Shown: one piece after another, positions 17,829 through 26,517 of the stretch
How positions within the stretch are numbered: the stretch's first letter is position 1
Layout of the letters: the number at the start of each line of letters is the position of its first letter
Source of the DNA: Acidisoma cellulosilyticum
Lineage (GTDB): Bacteria > Pseudomonadota > Alphaproteobacteria > Acetobacterales > Acetobacteraceae
Direction: 5' to 3'
DNA: 64,000 bases
NCBI RefSeq assembly: GCF_020621385.1
Contig: NZ_JAESVA010000006.1
Coordinates: 1-64,000 of the forward strand
The notes under the pieces: model-generated
Database searches by the model: none
The model's input: the letters and a program-made list of their open reading frames with translations, nothing else
What the model was told of the DNA's origin: nothing
Position numbers and translations under genes: made by a program

Positions 17829-18986
17829 TCAGTAGACGCAGTGATCGACGAAGGTCTGTCCCCAAAGCTTGAAATTCGCCAGCACCTTCGGCGCGTCTGC
17901 CGCATTCGTGCCGACCACGACTGGCGGATTCGGAATGATGTTCACCTCGCTGGGCGGCTCGGTGAATTGCGGACGCGCATCGACGGTTGCAGGCGCAATA
18001 TACGTGCCGGGCAGAATCTTGTCACCGTGCGCGAAATAGCGCGCCACGACATTGACCGCGAACCAGCCTTCAAGCCCGGCGGCCTGCACGCCCGTCGCGA
18101 ATTCCTTGGCCGACTTGATCGCCGAAATATCCGCGATGCAGGTCGCACTGACCAGATAGACATTCTTGCCGGGCTTCAGCCCCGCTTCCTCAAGCGCCTG
18201 CACGGCGCCGGTGACCGGACCATCCGACATGCCATAGACAAAATCGATACCTTGTCCACGAATGCGCGGAATGAGTTGGCTCATCGCCTTGTAGCCGCTC
18301 GCATTGTCGAAGCCACCATATTCGGTTGCGATGACATGGAACGGTTTGCCCTTCGTCGCGTCCATAAAGCCGCGTTCACGATCATCACCGGCCGAGTAGC
18401 CCGGAATGAACTTCAGAATGACAAGATTGCCGCCAGGGCTCGACAACTTGTTCCCCGCCGCGACAAAGGCCGCCCGTGCTGCTTCAGCGTTCTGGCCGGC
18501 AATCTGTCCATTGAAGAAATCATCGACCCCCGCATAGGCTTTGACATATTTCTTGGCTGCGGGTTGCACGGCCTGGTTCGCCTGAAACACCGGCACGCCG
18601 GTGCGGCTAAGGCGCCGCAGTGAAGCGATACCGGCGCGCGCGTCGGCCGGCCACCAAATATAAGCCGCAGGCTGATGAGGCAGCGCAATACGTTGTTCGG
18701 TCTGCGAATCCTGCTCGGTCTGATCGAAGTTATTTTCGATCACCGTTAGCTTGTAGTCATCCTCTTTCGCGCTTGCCTCGGCGCCTCTGATCCATTGCGC
18801 GAGATAGGCATTGCTGCGGCTTGGCATAAGGACAACGATTTCCTTGCCGCCCCCCGACAAAGGCAGATCCGCAGCCCAGGCCGGCCCCGCCGCAAGGGCC
18901 AAAATGCTCAAAGAAAGAAGGTAGCGCCGTGAGCGCTTCACAATTCGTCTGGTCGCATTCTGCGCCGTAATCGACGACTGGTTCAT
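17829..18986 (-). CDS. Sugar ABC transporter substrate-binding protein (system 1)
   Basis: A periplasmic binding protein of about 385 residues in the ribose/TorT-like fold. A Sec signal peptide is visible: a basic stretch (RRIVKRSRRY), a hydrophobic core (LLSLSILALAAG) and a likely cut after AWA before ADLPL. MNQSS is preferred as start because AAGGACGCGGGACG precedes the ATG at 18986. It is the first gene of the long minus-strand run and is divergent from the LacI regulator, with an operator-like palindrome about 50 bases upstream. Confidence 0.9.
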   Translation of the reverse strand: MNQSSITAQNATRRIVKRSRRYLLSLSILALAAGPAWAADLPLSGGGKEIVVLMPSRSNAYLAQWIRGAEASAKEDDYKLTVIENNFDQTEQDSQTEQRIALPHQPAAYIWWPADARAGIASLRRLSRTGVPVFQANQAVQPAAKKYVKAYAGVDDFFNGQIAGQNAEAARAAFVAAGNKLSSPGGNLVILKFIPGYSAGDDRERGFMDATKGKPFHVIATEYGGFDNASGYKAMSQLIPRIRGQGIDFVYGMSDGPVTGAVQALEEAGLKPGKNVYLVSATCIADISAIKSAKEFATGVQAAGLEGWFAVNVVARYFAHGDKILPGTYIAPATVDARPQFTEPPSEVNIIPNPPVVVGTNAADAPKVLANFKLWGQTFVDHCVY

Positions 18987-19032
18987 CGTCCCGCGTCCTT
19001 TTTTTTGCAAGATAGGCTCGCCGGCCGGATGA

Positions 19033-19050
19033 TGTCAATCGATTGCATTC
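19033..19050. promoter_or_regulatory. LacI-type operator, copy 1 (CAATCGATTG), between importer and regulator
   Basis: TGTCAATCGATTGCATTC contains the perfect palindrome CAATCGATTG at 19036-19045. It lies in the 199-base divergent gap between the binding protein gene (start 18986) and the lacI-type gene, so it could control both. The 14-base run TCAATCGATTGCAT recurs exactly at 10675. Confidence 0.7.
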
Positions 19051-19185
19051 GATCCTGCACCATGCTTTTGTCGCTCTCAAATAGGTGGGCATCCGGACGT
19101 TTGGACGGAATCCCTTGAAAGGCGGAAGCTGGGTGATGGCCGGTCGAGCAGAGGATCCCTGTCCGAGCAAATTTTTGCCCGGCGC

Positions 19186-20229
19186 ATGGTAGCGACAATG
19201 AAACGCGTCAATATGCGTGCTCTTGCCGATAGTATCGGCGTTGATCGCGCGACGATTTCGCGCGCTCTCAGCACGGACAAAGCGCATCTGGTGGCACCCG
19301 CCACGCGTGACCTCATTCGCGCCGCCGCCGCCGCCGCCGGCTACCGCGCGGACCTCATGGCCGCGACATTGCGGCGCGGTCGTTCCGATACAGTTGGCAT
19401 CCTGGTATCGGATATGATGAACGAAGTACTCGTTCGCGTGATGCGCGAGATTGTCACCGACCTCAATCGCGATCAGACGAGAGGGCAGGAATTGACGCCG
19501 CTGATTGCGGAAACCGGCGACGGTTCGGGGCATATCGGGCATTTTCTGCGAACATTCTTAAGCCGGCGCGTCGATGCGATTATCTGCCTGAGCGCCACCG
19601 AAGACGATGCTGAGGCGTTGCAGGCGGCCGCGCGGGAGGTTCCGGTCGTCTTAGCGGTGCGCAGCATCTCGGCCATCGATCTGCCTTCCGCGACATGCGA
19701 TGATGGGGCCGGCGGTGCCTTGGTTGCGCGGCATTTCCTCGCTCATCATCATCGTGTCGTCTGCCAAATTCAGGGACCCCAAACCGCCACCACCTTCCGC
19801 AACCGCGCGGCCGGCTTCAGCGTCGTTTGCCGTGAGGCCGGCGTGCGCGAACTCTCTATCGGCACCAGCGCGCGCGCCGCGATATCTTCGGAAGGGCGCG
19901 CCGTCGCCGAGGCCATTCTGGCAACGCCCGATCGCCCAACAGCTGTTTTCGCACATAATGACAGCATGGCGCTCGGCTTTATCGAAGCAATGCGTCATCA
20001 AGGCCTTGCCTATCCAGATGATATTGCGATCGTCGGCTTCAACAATACGGAGTTGTCGCGTGTCCTTGCCCGACCGATGAGCACTGTGGAATACCCCGTC
20101 GCGAAGGTCAGCGGGCATGCGGCCGACCTGGTCCGGGCTTTGATCAAGAACCGGGAATTCAGTTGGGAATCGAAAAGCTTCGATCCGCAACTTGTCGATC
20201 GCGGTACCGGGGTGAAGCGCCCGGCATAA
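19186..20229 (+). CDS. LacI-family transcriptional regulator of the importer cluster
   Basis: A regulator of about 347 residues. An N-terminal helix-turn-helix (MRALADSIGVDRATISRALS) and hinge (AAGYRADLMAATLRRGRSDTVGILVSD) are followed by a periplasmic-binding-like sensor domain with VAHFLAHHH-like and DIAIVGFNNTELSR segments. The start is uncertain: ATG codons at 19186, 19198 and 19213 are in frame and none has a clear ribosome site. It is divergent from the system 1 importer and most likely represses it, with the ligand being the imported sugar or a product. Confidence 0.9.
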   Translation: MVATMKRVNMRALADSIGVDRATISRALSTDKAHLVAPATRDLIRAAAAAAGYRADLMAATLRRGRSDTVGILVSDMMNEVLVRVMREIVTDLNRDQTRGQELTPLIAETGDGSGHIGHFLRTFLSRRVDAIICLSATEDDAEALQAAAREVPVVLAVRSISAIDLPSATCDDGAGGALVARHFLAHHHRVVCQIQGPQTATTFRNRAAGFSVVCREAGVRELSIGTSARAAISSEGRAVAEAILATPDRPTAVFAHNDSMALGFIEAMRHQGLAYPDDIAIVGFNNTELSRVLARPMSTVEYPVAKVSGHAADLVRALIKNREFSWESKSFDPQLVDRGTGVKRPA

Positions 20230-20286
20230 GACCTGCTGCCGCTGTTTGCGACGACCAATTTATGCAGCGTACTTCCTGCCCTTGTT

Positions 20287-20505
20287 CTAGCGCGGCGTCT
20301 TCGGGGCGTCTCCGTTGTGGTCGTAGAGTCCTCGATTCGTCTTGCGCCCCAGCCAACCGGTCTCTGCGTATTTCACCAAGAAAGGGCAAGGGCGATATTT
20401 GCTATCGCCCAATCCTTGATGAAGCACCCACATCACTGAAAGGCAGCTGGCCAGGCCTATGAAATCTGCAAACTCAAAAAGCCCATAGGCTGGTCGGCGT
20501 CGCGG
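20287..20505 (-). pseudogene. 3-hydroxyacyl-CoA dehydrogenase, C-terminal remnant
   Basis: Reading the minus strand from 20493 to a TAG at 20287-20289 gives about 68 residues with the classic C-terminal domain of 3-hydroxybutyryl-CoA dehydrogenases: GLFEFADFIGL, then VLHQGLGDSKYRPCPF, then ETGWLGRKTNRGLYDH. A TGA at 20506-20508 closes the frame upstream and the thiolase gene ends at 20524, so the NAD-binding N-terminal two thirds are missing. The frame is otherwise undamaged, which suggests a recent deletion. It follows the thiolase on the same strand, a normal neighbour for this enzyme. Confidence 0.85.
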
Positions 20506-20523
20506 TCATCGCACTCTCCCCGG

Positions 20524-21714
20524 TCAAGTCCTGGGCCGCTCTATGATCATGGCGATGCCCTGGCCGCCGCCGATGCACATCGTAATCAACCCGTAGCGAC
20601 CCTCGATACGCTGCAATTCATAGAGCGCCTTGACGAGCAGAATTGCGCCGGTCGCACCGATAGGATGGCCGAGCGCAATCGCCCCCCCGTTCGGATTCGT
20701 CTTCGCAGCAGGAAAGCCGAGTTCGTCGGCGACTGCACAGGCCTGCGCGGCGAAAGCCTCGTTAGACTCAATGATATCCATATCGTCCAAGCTGAGGCCC
20801 GCGCGTTTCAGCACTTTGCGCACGGCAGTGATCGGCCCTAACCCCATCACTTTCGCATCGACCCCGGCATGGGCATAGGCAAGCATGCGCCCCATCACCT
20901 GGCATCCAGCTTGGCGCGCCGCCTCTTTGTCCATCAGGACAAGAGCTGCAGCGCCGTCGTTCAGCCCCGAGGCGTTTGCAGCCGTGACGCTTCCGGCTTT
21001 GTCAAAGACCGGTTTCAGTTTTGCCAAGCCGGGAAGATCAATATCCGAGCGGACATGCTCATCAACCGCGAAGGAGACAGCATCTTTCCTGGACTTGACC
21101 TCGACCGCCACGATCTGCTCGCGGAAGCGCCCCTCCGCGATAGCCGCGGCGGCCCGACGATGGCTTTCCGCGGCGTACTGGTCCTGCACCTCGCGGCTGA
21201 CACCACATTGCTTGGCAACATTCTCGGCCGTTACGCCCATATGGCCATGTCCGAAAGGGTCCGTTAGCGCGCCCAAAACCATGTCGACGGCCGTGGCACT
21301 GCCCATCTTCACGCCCCACCTTGCGCCATCAAGCAAATACCCGCCACGGCTCATGCTTTCAGCACCGCCAGCGACGGCGCAATCCACGTCACCGAGCAAG
21401 ATCGCCTGGCTTGCGGACACCACCGCCTGCAAGCCGGAGCCGCAGAGGCGGTTCAACGTCAGGCAGGGAACCTCGTCCGGCAAGCCCGCGTCGATCGCCG
21501 CGACACGCGACAAATAAGCGTCGCGCGGCTCCGTGTGAATGACATTCCCGAAGACGACATGCTCGACATCGGAAGGGCGGATCGCCGCCCTACTCACCGC
21601 TTCTCGAATGCAAAGACTGGCGAGCGCCGTTGGTGGCACGTCCTTCAGTGACCGGCCGAAACCGCCGATGGCCGTGCGCACAGCAGATACAAAGACAACC
21701 TCTCGATTGCTCAT
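20524..21714 (-). CDS. Acetyl-CoA acetyltransferase (thiolase)
   Basis: A 396-residue thiolase with nucleophilic Cys91 in LNRLCGSGLQ, the GHPIGATGA histidine motif near the C-terminus and the second cysteine in CIGGGQGIA. It condenses two acetyl-CoA or cleaves a 3-ketoacyl-CoA. It follows the methylcitrate-cycle genes with a 68-base gap and precedes the truncated hydroxyacyl-CoA dehydrogenase. It could serve PHB metabolism, beta-oxidation, or cleavage of products from the acyl-CoA module upstream. Confidence 0.93.
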   Translation of the reverse strand: MSNREVVFVSAVRTAIGGFGRSLKDVPPTALASLCIREAVSRAAIRPSDVEHVVFGNVIHTEPRDAYLSRVAAIDAGLPDEVPCLTLNRLCGSGLQAVVSASQAILLGDVDCAVAGGAESMSRGGYLLDGARWGVKMGSATAVDMVLGALTDPFGHGHMGVTAENVAKQCGVSREVQDQYAAESHRRAAAAIAEGRFREQIVAVEVKSRKDAVSFAVDEHVRSDIDLPGLAKLKPVFDKAGSVTAANASGLNDGAAALVLMDKEAARQAGCQVMGRMLAYAHAGVDAKVMGLGPITAVRKVLKRAGLSLDDMDIIESNEAFAAQACAVADELGFPAAKTNPNGGAIALGHPIGATGAILLVKALYELQRIEGRYGLITMCIGGGQGIAMIIERPRT

Positions 21715-21782
21715 GGCTATTCCGTTTCGAACCTAAGGGGTTACGGCCAACCGTAAATCCGGCTGTGCTGGACCGGTCAGAA

Positions 21783-22703
21783 TCATTGCTGCGGCATCGC
21801 GGTCGGGATGACGGTCTGGACGATGGACGCGTCCAGCGCCTCGTAAGCGTGCAGCCCGATCGTCTCATACAACTCAGCACGGGTCTGCATGCGATCGATC
21901 ATCGCATGGGTGCCGCCGTCGCGGGCAAGCGCCGCATAAAGCTCGGCCTGGGCCTTGTTCGCGACACGCAGGCTGCTGACCGGCCAGATCACCATCCGGT
22001 AGCCCATGGCTGCGAATTCATCGGCCGTGAAAAAGGGCGTGCGGCCGAATTCCGTCATATTGGCAAGCAGCGTCACGCCTGGCATGCGACGGGCGAATTC
22101 CTCGAACATCGCCCGCGTCGTCAGCGCTTCCGGGAAAATGGCATCCGCCCCTGCTTCGATATAGAGCTTTGCCCGCGCAACCGCGCCGTCCATCCCCTCG
22201 GCGGCTGCCGCATCGGTCCGCGCGATGATGAACAGATGCCGCCGCGCCTTTGCCGCCGCCGCCACCTTGGCCGCCATGTCATGCGGGTCCGCCAACTTCT
22301 TGTCGTTCAGATGCCCGCATTTCTTGGGCAGAAGCTGATCTTCCAGATGCACGGCCGCCGCCCCGGCATCCTCGAATGCACGGACCATATGCATGACGTT
22401 CAGCGCCTCGCCGTAGCCGGTATCGCCGTCCACCAGAAGCGGTAAGGTCGATGCCCGCACAATTTGGCGAATGAAGAAGGAAACCTCATCGACGGTGATC
22501 ATGCCAAGATCGGGAATGCCCATCGACGCCGTCATCGCGGCACCCGAGAGATAAAGTGCCACGAAACCGGCCGCCTTCGCCTGAAGCGCCGCCATGCCGT
22601 TATGGGCGCCGGGCAGGCGCAGAATGCCCGGGCCCGCCAGCAGCTTGCGGAAACGCGCGCCAGCCGGCTCGGCAGGCCAGTCCGTCCCGATCAGATAGGT
22701 CAT
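21783..22703 (-). CDS. prpB: 2-methylisocitrate lyase
   Basis: A 306-residue member of the isocitrate lyase/PEP mutase superfamily. The active-site loop KKCGH holds Cys129, and VDGDTGYGE at about 91-99 supplies metal-binding acidic residues. It splits 2-methylisocitrate into pyruvate and succinate, the last step of the methylcitrate route for propionyl-CoA. It lies 3 bases after the 2-methylcitrate synthase stop, and the gene set prpD-prpC-prpB supports the function. Confidence 0.9.
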   Translation of the reverse strand: MTYLIGTDWPAEPAGARFRKLLAGPGILRLPGAHNGMAALQAKAAGFVALYLSGAAMTASMGIPDLGMITVDEVSFFIRQIVRASTLPLLVDGDTGYGEALNVMHMVRAFEDAGAAAVHLEDQLLPKKCGHLNDKKLADPHDMAAKVAAAAKARRHLFIIARTDAAAAEGMDGAVARAKLYIEAGADAIFPEALTTRAMFEEFARRMPGVTLLANMTEFGRTPFFTADEFAAMGYRMVIWPVSSLRVANKAQAELYAALARDGGTHAMIDRMQTRAELYETIGLHAYEALDASIVQTVIPTAMPQQ

Positions 22704-22706
22704 GGG

Positions 22707-23858
22707 TCAGGTTCCCCGATCGGCCAGCGGCAAGAAAGGAAGATCCTCCGGCCCGGTATAATTGGCAGAAGGCCTGATGATCCGTCCATCCTGCCGCTGC
22801 TCGATGACATGGGCAGACCAGCCGGCCGTGCGGGCAATGACGAATAGCGGCGTGAACATCGCCGTCGGCACGCCCATCAGATGATAGCTCACGGCGCTGA
22901 ACCAATCGAGATTGGGGAACATGCGCTTCGCATCCATCATCACGCTCTCGATGCGCTCAGCGATTTCGAACATCTTTCGCGACCTTACCTCGTTCGCGAG
23001 GTCGGATGCGACGGTTTTGATGACGATATTGCGCGGATCGGCCGTGGTATAGACCGGATGACCGAAGCCGATGATGACTTCGCGCGCTTCGATTCGACGA
23101 CGGATATCTGCTTCCGCCTCATCCACTGACGCATAGCGTTTCTGGATGTCGAAAGCGACTTCATTGGCACCGCCATGTTTCGGGCCGCGCAGCGCGCCGA
23201 CCCCCGCCGTGATCGCGCTGTAAAGATCGGAGCCGGTGCCAGCGACGATCCTGGCAGCGAAGGTCGAGGCATTGAACTCATGCTCGGCATAGAGGTTGAG
23301 CGAGGTATCCATCGCCCGCACCCAGCTTTCGGTTGGCGCTTTACCGTGCAGAAGATGCAGGAAATGCCCGGCTATCCCCACATCATCCGTCTCGGTCTCG
23401 ATGCGTCTGCCGTTCTGGGCGAAGTGATACCAATAGAGCAGGATCGATCCCAGACAGGCGATCAGCCTGTCGGCGATATCGCGCGCCCCCTCCGCATCAT
23501 GGCCCGCGGATTCCGGCAAAAGCGAGCCGAGGACTGAGACACCGGTGCGCATGACGTCCATCGGATGCGCGGCGGGCGGAATGGTTTCCAGAACCGTCTT
23601 CAACGCTGCCGGCAGACCACGCAAACTGCGCAGTTTCGCGACGTAGCCGCGCAGTTCGTCCTCGGTCGGCAGGCTGCCGTGGATGAGGAGATAGGCAATT
23701 TCCTCGAAGGTGCAACGGGGCGCGATATCGAGAATATCGTAGCCCCGGTAATGCAGATCGTTGCCCGTACGCCCCACGGTGCAAAGGGCGGTATTGCCGG
23801 CAACGACACCGGAAAGCGCCACCGACTTCTTTGGCTTTTGTTGTATTGTCTCGCTCAT
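22707..23858 (-). CDS. prpC: 2-methylcitrate synthase
   Basis: A 383-residue citrate-synthase-family protein, the short form typical of PrpC. It has the catalytic His region [10 protein letters not shown], the second His in [10 protein letters not shown] and a conserved C-terminal [17 protein letters not shown] segment. It condenses propionyl-CoA with oxaloacetate. It sits between prpD and prpB on the same strand; a hairpin lies in the 57-base gap before it. A second role as citrate synthase cannot be excluded. Confidence 0.92.
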   Translation of the reverse strand: MSETIQQKPKKSVALSGVVAGNTALCTVGRTGNDLHYRGYDILDIAPRCTFEEIAYLLIHGSLPTEDELRGYVAKLRSLRGLPAALKTVLETIPPAAHPMDVMRTGVSVLGSLLPESAGHDAEGARDIADRLIACLGSILLYWYHFAQNGRRIETETDDVGIAGHFLHLLHGKAPTESWVRAMDTSLNLYAEHEFNASTFAARIVAGTGSDLYSAITAGVGALRGPKHGGANEVAFDIQKRYASVDEAEADIRRRIEAREVIIGFGHPVYTTADPRNIVIKTVASDLANEVRSRKMFEIAERIESVMMDAKRMFPNLDWFSAVSYHLMGVPTAMFTPLFVIARTAGWSAHVIEQRQDGRIIRPSANYTGPEDLPFLPLADRGT

Positions 23859-23881
23859 GCTGGTTCCCCAAAGGCAGGATG

Positions 23882-23903
23882 TTCTTTTTCTTCAGAAAAA
23901 GAA
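23882..23903 (-). other. A/T-rich hairpin between prpD and prpC
   Basis: TTCTTTTTC and GAAAAAGAA pair perfectly over 9 bases around a TTCA loop (10 bases if a 2-base loop is allowed). On the minus transcript it sits directly after prpD and before prpC, where it could stabilise an mRNA end or attenuate downstream expression. There is no following U-run, so a strong terminator is unlikely. Confidence 0.6.
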
Positions 23904-23915
23904 GAATCGACTTGC

Positions 23916-25418
23916 TTAAAAAATGCCTCTGGTTTCTCCCACCCCAAGCGCTCCCTTCGGCAGCGCCAGCGTGAGTTCCGGCAATTCATGAGCCTTGAGC
24001 GAGGGAAGACTTTCAGCGACCTGCAGAAAGCGGGAAACTTCCGCACTATCCAGCACGCCCTCGGTCAGCGTGCGGAATTTCCGGATATAGTCGGGCCGCG
24101 CCCAGGGCGTCGCGCCCAGGCTATGGGCATTGGCGACCGCCAACTCATCGGCAATCACACGGCCGTCCTTCATCCGGATCTCGATGCGCCCGCCGAAGGC
24201 TTTCAAGGCCGGATCTTCCGCGTGATAGCGCGTCGTCCAGTCTGGGTCTTCCACCGTGCTGATCTTGCGCCACAGCGCCACCGTATCCGGCCGCTGCGCG
24301 CGCTCCGGCAGGTAGGATCGCACATGATGCCAAGCGCCATCCTGCAGGGCGACGGCCACGATATACATGATGGAGTGGTCAAGCGTTTCGCGGCTGGCGG
24401 TCGGGTCGAATTTCTGCGGGTCGTTCGATCCCGTGCCGATGACGTAATGCGTGTGATGACTGGTGCTGATCAGGATGCTCTCGACATCCTCCCACTGATC
24501 GACCTTCCTGCCCATGCGGAAGGCAAGATCGATCAAGGCCTGACTTTGATACTCGGCCGAATGTTCCTTGGTATAGGTATCGAGAATCGCGCGTTTCGGC
24601 TCGCTCGCCCCCGGCAGCGGCACAAGATAATGGGCAGCCTTGCCGTCCAGCATCCAGGCGATGACGCTGTCCTCGCCTTCATAGATCGGGCTCGGTGCGC
24701 CTTCGCCGCGCATAGCGCGGTCCACCGCCTCCACCGCCAGTTTGCCGGCATGACTGGGCGCGAAGGCCTTCCAGGAGCTGATCTCGCCCTTGCGGCTTTG
24801 TCGCGTCGCCGTCGTCACATGCAGCGCCTGCTGCACGGATTGATAGATCACCTCTGTCGGCAGGCCGAGCAGCGTGCCGATGCCGGCGGCGGCCGAAGGT
24901 CCCAGATGGGCGACATGGTCGATCTTGTGCTTGTGCAGGCAAATCGCCCGCACCAGATTGACCTGGATTTCATATCCGGTCGCGAGGCCTCGCAGCAGGG
25001 CCCGGCCATCCGCGCCGCATTGCTGCGCGACCGCCAGAATAGGCGGGATATTATCGCCGGGGTGACTGTAATCGGCCGCCAGAAAGGTGTCGTGGTAGTC
25101 GAGTTCCCTGACCGCCGTGCCATTCGCCCAGGCCGCCCATTCGGCATGCACGCGCATATCGGGGCCGAGGCCGAAAACCGTCGCGCCACCGGGTCGCGCA
25201 TGTGCCAATGCCTGATCGCGTGCCGAGGTAACCGGGTGGCGGTTGATCGCCGCCATAGCGACGGATGCGTTGTCGATGACCCGATTGATGATCATCTCGG
25301 CAACAGCGGGCTCAACCTCGACCGCGTCGGCGGCAACCTCGGCGATTTTCCACGCGAGCTGACCCGCCCGCGGCAGGCGCTCAGATTCCGGGTACACTCG
25401 AACGTCATGGGTGATCAT
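23916..25418 (-). CDS. prpD: MmgE/PrpD-family 2-methylcitrate dehydratase
   Basis: A 500-residue MmgE/PrpD protein, iron-sulfur-independent, expected to dehydrate 2-methylcitrate to 2-methylaconitate. Family segments include the N-terminal [16 protein letters not shown], the [14 protein letters not shown] strand and [17 protein letters not shown]. It overlaps the GntR gene by 4 bases, so regulator and enzyme share a transcript. Without a separate AcnD/PrpF pair here, hydration to methylisocitrate would use aconitase encoded elsewhere. Confidence 0.9.
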   Translation of the reverse strand: MITHDVRVYPESERLPRAGQLAWKIAEVAADAVEVEPAVAEMIINRVIDNASVAMAAINRHPVTSARDQALAHARPGGATVFGLGPDMRVHAEWAAWANGTAVRELDYHDTFLAADYSHPGDNIPPILAVAQQCGADGRALLRGLATGYEIQVNLVRAICLHKHKIDHVAHLGPSAAAGIGTLLGLPTEVIYQSVQQALHVTTATRQSRKGEISSWKAFAPSHAGKLAVEAVDRAMRGEGAPSPIYEGEDSVIAWMLDGKAAHYLVPLPGASEPKRAILDTYTKEHSAEYQSQALIDLAFRMGRKVDQWEDVESILISTSHHTHYVIGTGSNDPQKFDPTASRETLDHSIMYIVAVALQDGAWHHVRSYLPERAQRPDTVALWRKISTVEDPDWTTRYHAEDPALKAFGGRIEIRMKDGRVIADELAVANAHSLGATPWARPDYIRKFRTLTEGVLDSAEVSRFLQVAESLPSLKAHELPELTLALPKGALGVGETRGIF

Positions 25419-26113
25419 GATGCGATTTCTACTTGTGTTGCTATACTGCCGAGAATGCTGCGAAGTGCGGATGCGACATGCCGTCTCATGAGGATTTCGG
25501 CGAAATTGCCGTCCCCTTCGGCAAGCGCCTCGATCAATTGGTGATGCTCACTCAAGGCGCGCCGGGCGCGACCGGGAACACGGCTATGCTGACGTCTGAC
25601 AAGGCGGATGAGATTGTAATACTCATTGCATAAAATCTGCGCGAGCGTCGCATTGCCGCTGCACTTTATAATGTAAAAATGGAAATCTTCATCGGCTATA
25701 CCTTGGCGATAGATGTCGTCATCTATGGCGTCCAGCACCTCTTCATGCCGCTGCAACAGAGCGCGTAAATGGTTAATATCCGAGGCGTTCATATGCGACG
25801 CAGCTTGCCGCGCAGCGACGCCTTCCAGAACTTCCCGGATGGTAAAAAGCTCCACAATTCGCGCGGGCGTTAGAACGGTGACACGAGCGCTGGATCGCGG
25901 TGATCGTGTCAGGAGCTTACGTTCCTCCAATCGGCGCAAGGCTTCCCGAAGCGGGGCACGGCTCACACCAAATCGGGCGGCCAGCGCCGCCTCTTGAATT
26001 TTTGATCCGGCAGCGAGATCGCCGCTCACGATCGCCTCGCTCAGCTGCTCAAAAATACGATGTGCAGCCGTCGCGTCCGCATCCTCGAAATCGTTTGCCA
26101 GCACTTTCAGCAT
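25415..26113 (-). CDS. GntR-family (FCD-type) regulator of the methylcitrate operon
   Basis: A 232-residue GntR regulator. The winged helix-turn-helix is at about 20-85 ([30 protein letters not shown]), followed by an FCD ligand-binding domain with the His/Asp metal-site pattern ([14 protein letters not shown]). It is the first gene of gntR-prpD-prpC-prpB and is preceded by two TGTCGACA palindromes, suggesting autoregulation. Most proteobacterial prp operons instead use a PrpR sigma54 activator. Confidence 0.9.
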   Translation of the reverse strand: MLKVLANDFEDADATAAHRIFEQLSEAIVSGDLAAGSKIQEAALAARFGVSRAPLREALRRLEERKLLTRSPRSSARVTVLTPARIVELFTIREVLEGVAARQAASHMNASDINHLRALLQRHEEVLDAIDDDIYRQGIADEDFHFYIIKCSGNATLAQILCNEYYNLIRLVRRQHSRVPGRARRALSEHHQLIEALAEGDGNFAEILMRRHVASALRSILGSIATQVEIAS

Positions 26114-26163
26114 TGGCGGCTTCTCCCTGAGAAGGGGCTACTACCAGGGAGAGTGTCTGTCAA

Positions 26164-26175
26164 TATTGTCGACAA
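26164..26175. promoter_or_regulatory. GntR operator candidate, proximal copy
   Basis: TATTGTCGACAA contains the perfect palindrome TTGTCGACAA (26166-26175), about 50 bases upstream of the GntR start. The 11-mer TATTGTCGACA is repeated 64 bases further upstream. Short palindromes of this GT-N-AC type are typical FadR-subfamily operators. Confidence 0.6.
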
Positions 26176-26227
26176 AAAGATGGCCGATTTCGAAGACTGG
26201 GCCGATTTTTTGCCCTATAATCGCTTA

Positions 26228-26239
26228 TATTGTCGACAG
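26228..26239. promoter_or_regulatory. GntR operator candidate, distal copy
   Basis: TATTGTCGACAG repeats the 11-mer of the proximal copy, with TGTCGACA as the palindromic core at 26231-26238. The two centres are 64 bases apart, close to six helical turns, so both could be bound on one face of the DNA. Confidence 0.55.
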
Positions 26240-26434
26240 TTTACCCATGGGGGCAGACCTGGCCTTGCCCTCGCCCGCCCGGACGATATTGCCGGCGGTC
26301 TGGTCGCCCACCCGACACCGAAGCTTGACATCTATAGCTAAGCCGGCGCCGAAGGGGTTTGGTCGAAGTCCTATACCGATGGCACGGCCAATAGCGGCTA
26401 TGGCAATCCCAATATCGCCGCCATGGGTCTTTGA
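26240..26434 (+). pseudogene. Short coding-like remnant with an in-frame stop
   Basis: One plus-strand frame reads RPDDIAGGLVAHPTPKLDIYS, a TAA at 26339-26341, then AGAEGVWSKSYTD and GYGNPNIAAMGL before a TGA at 26432-26434. Composition on both sides of the stop looks protein-like, and the ending resembles the repeated GYGNP patterns of some outer-membrane or surface proteins. There is no ribosome site or clear start. It is probably a fragment of a decayed gene; family assignment is uncertain. Confidence 0.35.
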
Positions 26435-26517
26435 ACGATTTCGGCAGGCTCAATGCCGCTGACGAAGGACGGCCGGCCTGATCCTGAAGGGCTCTCGACT
26501 ATTCCGAGGCAAATCCT

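Noticed and set aside
23565-25544. Open frame of 659 codons on the plus strand across prpC and prpD
   Set aside because: It runs antisense to well-conserved prpC, prpD and their hairpin gap, is rich in Arg, His and Gln as expected for a shadow frame in GC-rich DNA, and has no family motif.
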